Source: Caulobacter sp. UNC279MFTsu5.1
Lineage (GTDB): Bacteria; Pseudomonadota; Alphaproteobacteria; Caulobacterales; Caulobacteraceae
DNA length: 64,000 bases
Direction: 5' to 3'
Assembly (NCBI RefSeq): GCF_900114015.1
Contig: NZ_FORN01000008.1
Location: forward strand, 93,754-157,753
Part shown: in pieces, positions 61,856 through 64,000 of the stretch
How the letters are laid out: each line of letters begins with the position of its first letter
Position numbering within the stretch: the first letter of the stretch is position 1
Notes under the pieces: model-generated
Database searches by the model: none
The model's input: only the letters and a program-made list of their open reading frames with translations
Told to the model about the DNA's origin: nothing
Made by a program: the position numbers and the translations under genes

Positions 61856-63565
61856 CTACTCCGCCCCGCCGAACCGCGCGGTCCATTCGGCGATCTGCTC
61901 GTCCTCGATCTTCCTGAACAGCACCTCGGGCGCGCGGACCGGCAGGCCGACCGGCAGGGTCGAAAGCTCGGCGGCGGCGTCGGTGGTCGGCCAGGCGCCG
62001 GGATAGGCCTGGCTGAAGGCCTCGCTGATCTTCTCGGCGGCGAACGGGATGAACGGCGCGGAGATGCGGGCGTACAGCGCCGCCAGGTTCAGGGCGGTGC
62101 GGACGATCACGGCGGCGCGGTCGCGATCGGTCTTGATCGCCGTCCACGGGGCGGCTTCCTGCAGGTACTCGTTGCCGACCACCCACAGGGCCCGCAGGGC
62201 CTGGGCGCTCTTGCGCACCTCGATGGCGTCCATCTGCTCGGTCAGGTCGGCCAGGCGGGCGGAGACGTCGGCGTAGAGCTTCTCCTCCAGCGGGCCGGGC
62301 GCGCCGCCGTCGGGGATCACGCCGTCGAACTTGCTCTCGGTGAACTTCAGGATGCGGTTGACGAAATTGCCCAGCACGTCGGCCAGGTCGCGGTTCACGG
62401 CGCTGGCGAACTGCTCCCAGGTGAAGGCCGTGTCGCTGCTCTCGGGCGAATTGGAGGTCAGGTACCAGCGCCACAGGTCGGGCGGCAGGATCTCCAGGGC
62501 CGCGTCCATGAACACGCCGCGCTTGTTCGAGGTCGAGAACTTGCCGCCGTACCAGTTCAGCCAGTTGAACGCCTTGAGCATGTCGACGCTCTTCCACGGC
62601 TCTTGCGAGCCCAGGATCGTGGCCGGGAAGCTGACCGTGTGGAAGGCGACGTTGTCCTTGCCCATGAACTGGACGTAGCGGACGTCGTCCGCGCCCTCGT
62701 CGGTGCGCCACCACGACTTCCAGTCGCGGTCCGGGCCGGCCTCGGCCCATTCCTGGGTGGCGGCGATGTATTCGATCGGCGCGTCGAACCAGACGTAGAA
62801 GACCTTGTCCTCGAAACCCGGACGCGGGAACTCGCCCTGGGTCACCGGGATGCCCCACGACAGGTCGCGGGTGATGCCCCGGTCGATCAGGCCCTCGTCC
62901 AGGTGCTTATAGGCGATCGACTTGGCCAGCAGTTGCCAATCCGGATGGCCGTCGATCCAGGCGCGGATCCTGTCGGCCATCTTGGTCTGCAGCAGGTACA
63001 GGTGGCGGGTGTCGCGCACCTCCAGGTTCCGCGAGCCGGAGATCACCGAATAGGGGTTCTTCAGTTCGGTGGGGTCCAGCAGGTTGCCGCAGTTGTCGCA
63101 CTGGTCGCCCCGAGCCTTCTCGAAGCCGCAGTGCGGGCACGTCCCCTCGATGTAGCGGTCGGGCAGGAAGCGCTTGTCGTCGATGGAATAGACCATCTGG
63201 TCGACGCGTTCCTCGATCAGGCCGCGCGCTTCCAGCACCTCGCAGAAGTGCTGGGTCAGGCGATGGTTCTGCGGCGAGGATGAGCGGCCGAAATGGTCCC
63301 ACGACAGGCCGAAGGCTCGGCCGACGTCGTGCTGCAGCACGTGCTGCTCGGCGCAATAGGTGGCCACGTCCTGGCCGGCGGCGGCGGCGGCCAGTTCGGC
63401 CGGGGTGCCGTGCTCGTCGGTGGCGCAGATATAGAGGGTGTCGTGACCCCGAGCCCGCTGGAAGCGGGCGTAGACGTCGGCCGGCAGCATCGATCCCGCC
63501 AGATTGCCCAGGTGCTTGATGCCGTTGATGTACGGCAGGGCGGAGGTGATCAGGATGCGGGCCAT
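61856..63565 (-). CDS. metG: Methionyl-tRNA synthetase
   Basis: A 569-residue class I synthetase: the HIGH-like '[20 protein letters not shown]', a zinc knuckle '[18 protein letters not shown]' (four Cys), and the KMSKS-equivalent '[12 protein letters not shown]'. It charges tRNA-Met. It lacks the C-terminal EMAP-like tRNA-binding domain, a common short form. The ATG at 63565 has GGAAG upstream. A downstream MFS gene is attached by a 1-nt gap. Confidence 0.97.
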   Translation of the reverse strand: MARILITSALPYINGIKHLGNLAGSMLPADVYARFQRARGHDTLYICATDEHGTPAELAAAAAGQDVATYCAEQHVLQHDVGRAFGLSWDHFGRSSSPQNHRLTQHFCEVLEARGLIEERVDQMVYSIDDKRFLPDRYIEGTCPHCGFEKARGDQCDNCGNLLDPTELKNPYSVISGSRNLEVRDTRHLYLLQTKMADRIRAWIDGHPDWQLLAKSIAYKHLDEGLIDRGITRDLSWGIPVTQGEFPRPGFEDKVFYVWFDAPIEYIAATQEWAEAGPDRDWKSWWRTDEGADDVRYVQFMGKDNVAFHTVSFPATILGSQEPWKSVDMLKAFNWLNWYGGKFSTSNKRGVFMDAALEILPPDLWRWYLTSNSPESSDTAFTWEQFASAVNRDLADVLGNFVNRILKFTESKFDGVIPDGGAPGPLEEKLYADVSARLADLTEQMDAIEVRKSAQALRALWVVGNEYLQEAAPWTAIKTDRDRAAVIVRTALNLAALYARISAPFIPFAAEKISEAFSQAYPGAWPTTDAAAELSTLPVGLPVRAPEVLFRKIEDEQIAEWTARFGGAE

Positions 63566-63640
63566 GGGTCTTCCGGGGGAGTCGAGGAGCGGTTGGATAT
63601 AGAAGGTGGGGCCTGGAAACGGAAGCGTTGTACGGCGGCG

Positions 63641-63761
63641 CACTTGCCCCCTACGGACCGCTACGCGGTCGTCTTCCCCCGGAGGGGGAAGAGCGCCGGT
63701 GCGAAGGCTCCGCCCCCTCTGGGGGCGGACAGGCGGCGAAGCCGCCAGGTGGGGGCAAGTG
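63641..63761. repeat. GC-rich inverted repeat upstream of metG
   Basis: CACTTGCCCCC at the left and GGGGGCAAGTG at the right are exact complements, with inner GGAGGGGGAAG, GCCCCCTCTGGGGGC and GGCGGCGAAGCCGCC stems. The 121-nt element lies about 75 nt upstream of metG. Confidence 0.75.
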
Positions 63762-63813
63762 ATAACCGGCACGATCTCTCGCCCTCACGCGGCAGGCCGC
63801 TGAGCGGATGGAA

Positions 63814-63939
63814 AGGGACGCGGAGCGCCGGACGACGTCCGGAGTTCTTTGATAAATACCGTTTCGACGAAGCCGATCGCTCCGCGCGGTCGTTTTCCGC
63901 CAGCGTCCGGTGGGCAGCCCTGTTGAGGCTTAGCCGGAC
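63814..63939 (-). repeat. ~126-bp duplicated element, copy 2
   Basis: The minus-strand counterpart of 40228-40354, with the same order of conserved blocks and a compensated terminal hairpin. It occupies the last part of the window together with unassigned flanking sequence. Confidence 0.6.
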
Positions 63940-64000
63940 CCGGTCTCGATCCCTTTCGGGAGAAACCAGACGCCGGGGGCGCGGGCCTATGGGCAATTCA

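Noticed and set aside
63661..63996. A 111-codon minus-strand frame at the window end
   Set aside because: It spans a GC-rich hairpin element and part of the duplicated element; composition is non-protein-like.

Overview
The window is about 64 kb of high-GC DNA (roughly 70% by eye) with dense, operon-packed bacterial genes and GC-rich third codon positions. It is most likely the chromosome of a Caulobacter-type alphaproteobacterium. The strongest marker is a 976-residue protein with two membrane helices followed by a very long Ala/Glu/Arg coiled coil that matches the polarity factor TipN, a Caulobacterales protein. It lies between cysD-cysNC/metG and a hexuronate (uxa/kdu/kdg) cluster, a gene order I remember from Caulobacter crescentus. 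PhoB-type control of a pstS that stands apart from pstCAB, and several TonB/MFS import systems, fit the same group. I saw no rRNA, tRNA, CRISPR array, insertion sequence or prophage.

Region 1 (1-7.8 kb, all minus strand) is one catabolic unit: TonB-dependent receptor, MFS carrier, RutA-like flavin monooxygenase, RutB-like cysteine hydrolase, M20 metallo-hydrolase, RutF-like flavin reductase and a TauD-type dioxygenase cut by the window edge. Most junctions are start/stop overlaps or gaps of a few bases, so the proteins are probably made together to import and open a nitrogen-containing organic compound whose identity is unknown.

Region 2 (7.9-12.3 kb) holds a Pho-box-driven pstS and cell-wall genes (M15/DUF882 murein peptidase, YcbB-type L,D-transpeptidase). 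Region 3 (12.4-24.4 kb) carries an alpha-glucan/trehalose group (GT4 glycosyltransferase, amylo-1,6-glucosidase-like protein, GH15 enzyme, otsA-otsB) with an acyltransferase, a lipoprotein hydrolase, Ku and a VirJ-like hydrolase. Region 4 (24.5-29.9 kb) has a BlaI repressor and M56 sensor-protease pair behind tandem BlaI-type operators, then LigD, the partner of Ku in bacterial NHEJ, and an MmcQ/YjbR protein. A dispersed palindromic repeat is embedded in frame inside ligD.

Region 5 (30-54 kb) is dominated by uronate catabolism: a 2-keto-4-pentenoate-hydratase-like protein and an ExuT-like carrier at 30-32 kb, then kdgK-kdgA, ppc, kduD, kduI, uxaC, a LacI-family regulator and uxaA-uxuB at 40.7-53.5 kb. 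A shared operator-like motif with core TGACACCGGT precedes four of these transcription units and probably defines the regulon. Inserted between the two parts are a Gfo/Idh-UPF0303 pair, a PBP2-like transpeptidase without mre/rodA neighbours, an orphan deaminase-like protein, an amidase and a VOC protein. Region 6 (53.6-64 kb) has a sugar transferase, tipN, cysD-cysNC (sulfate activation), an MFS carrier and metG.

Intergenic DNA is rich in dispersed hairpin elements. One family is bounded by GTCATCCCGG...CCGGGATGAC, another is built on CCGCTCATCCCGGC arms, and fully palindromic hairpins sit at convergent gene ends. A separate ~126-bp sequence of unknown nature occurs twice in opposite orientation (40.2 and 63.8 kb).
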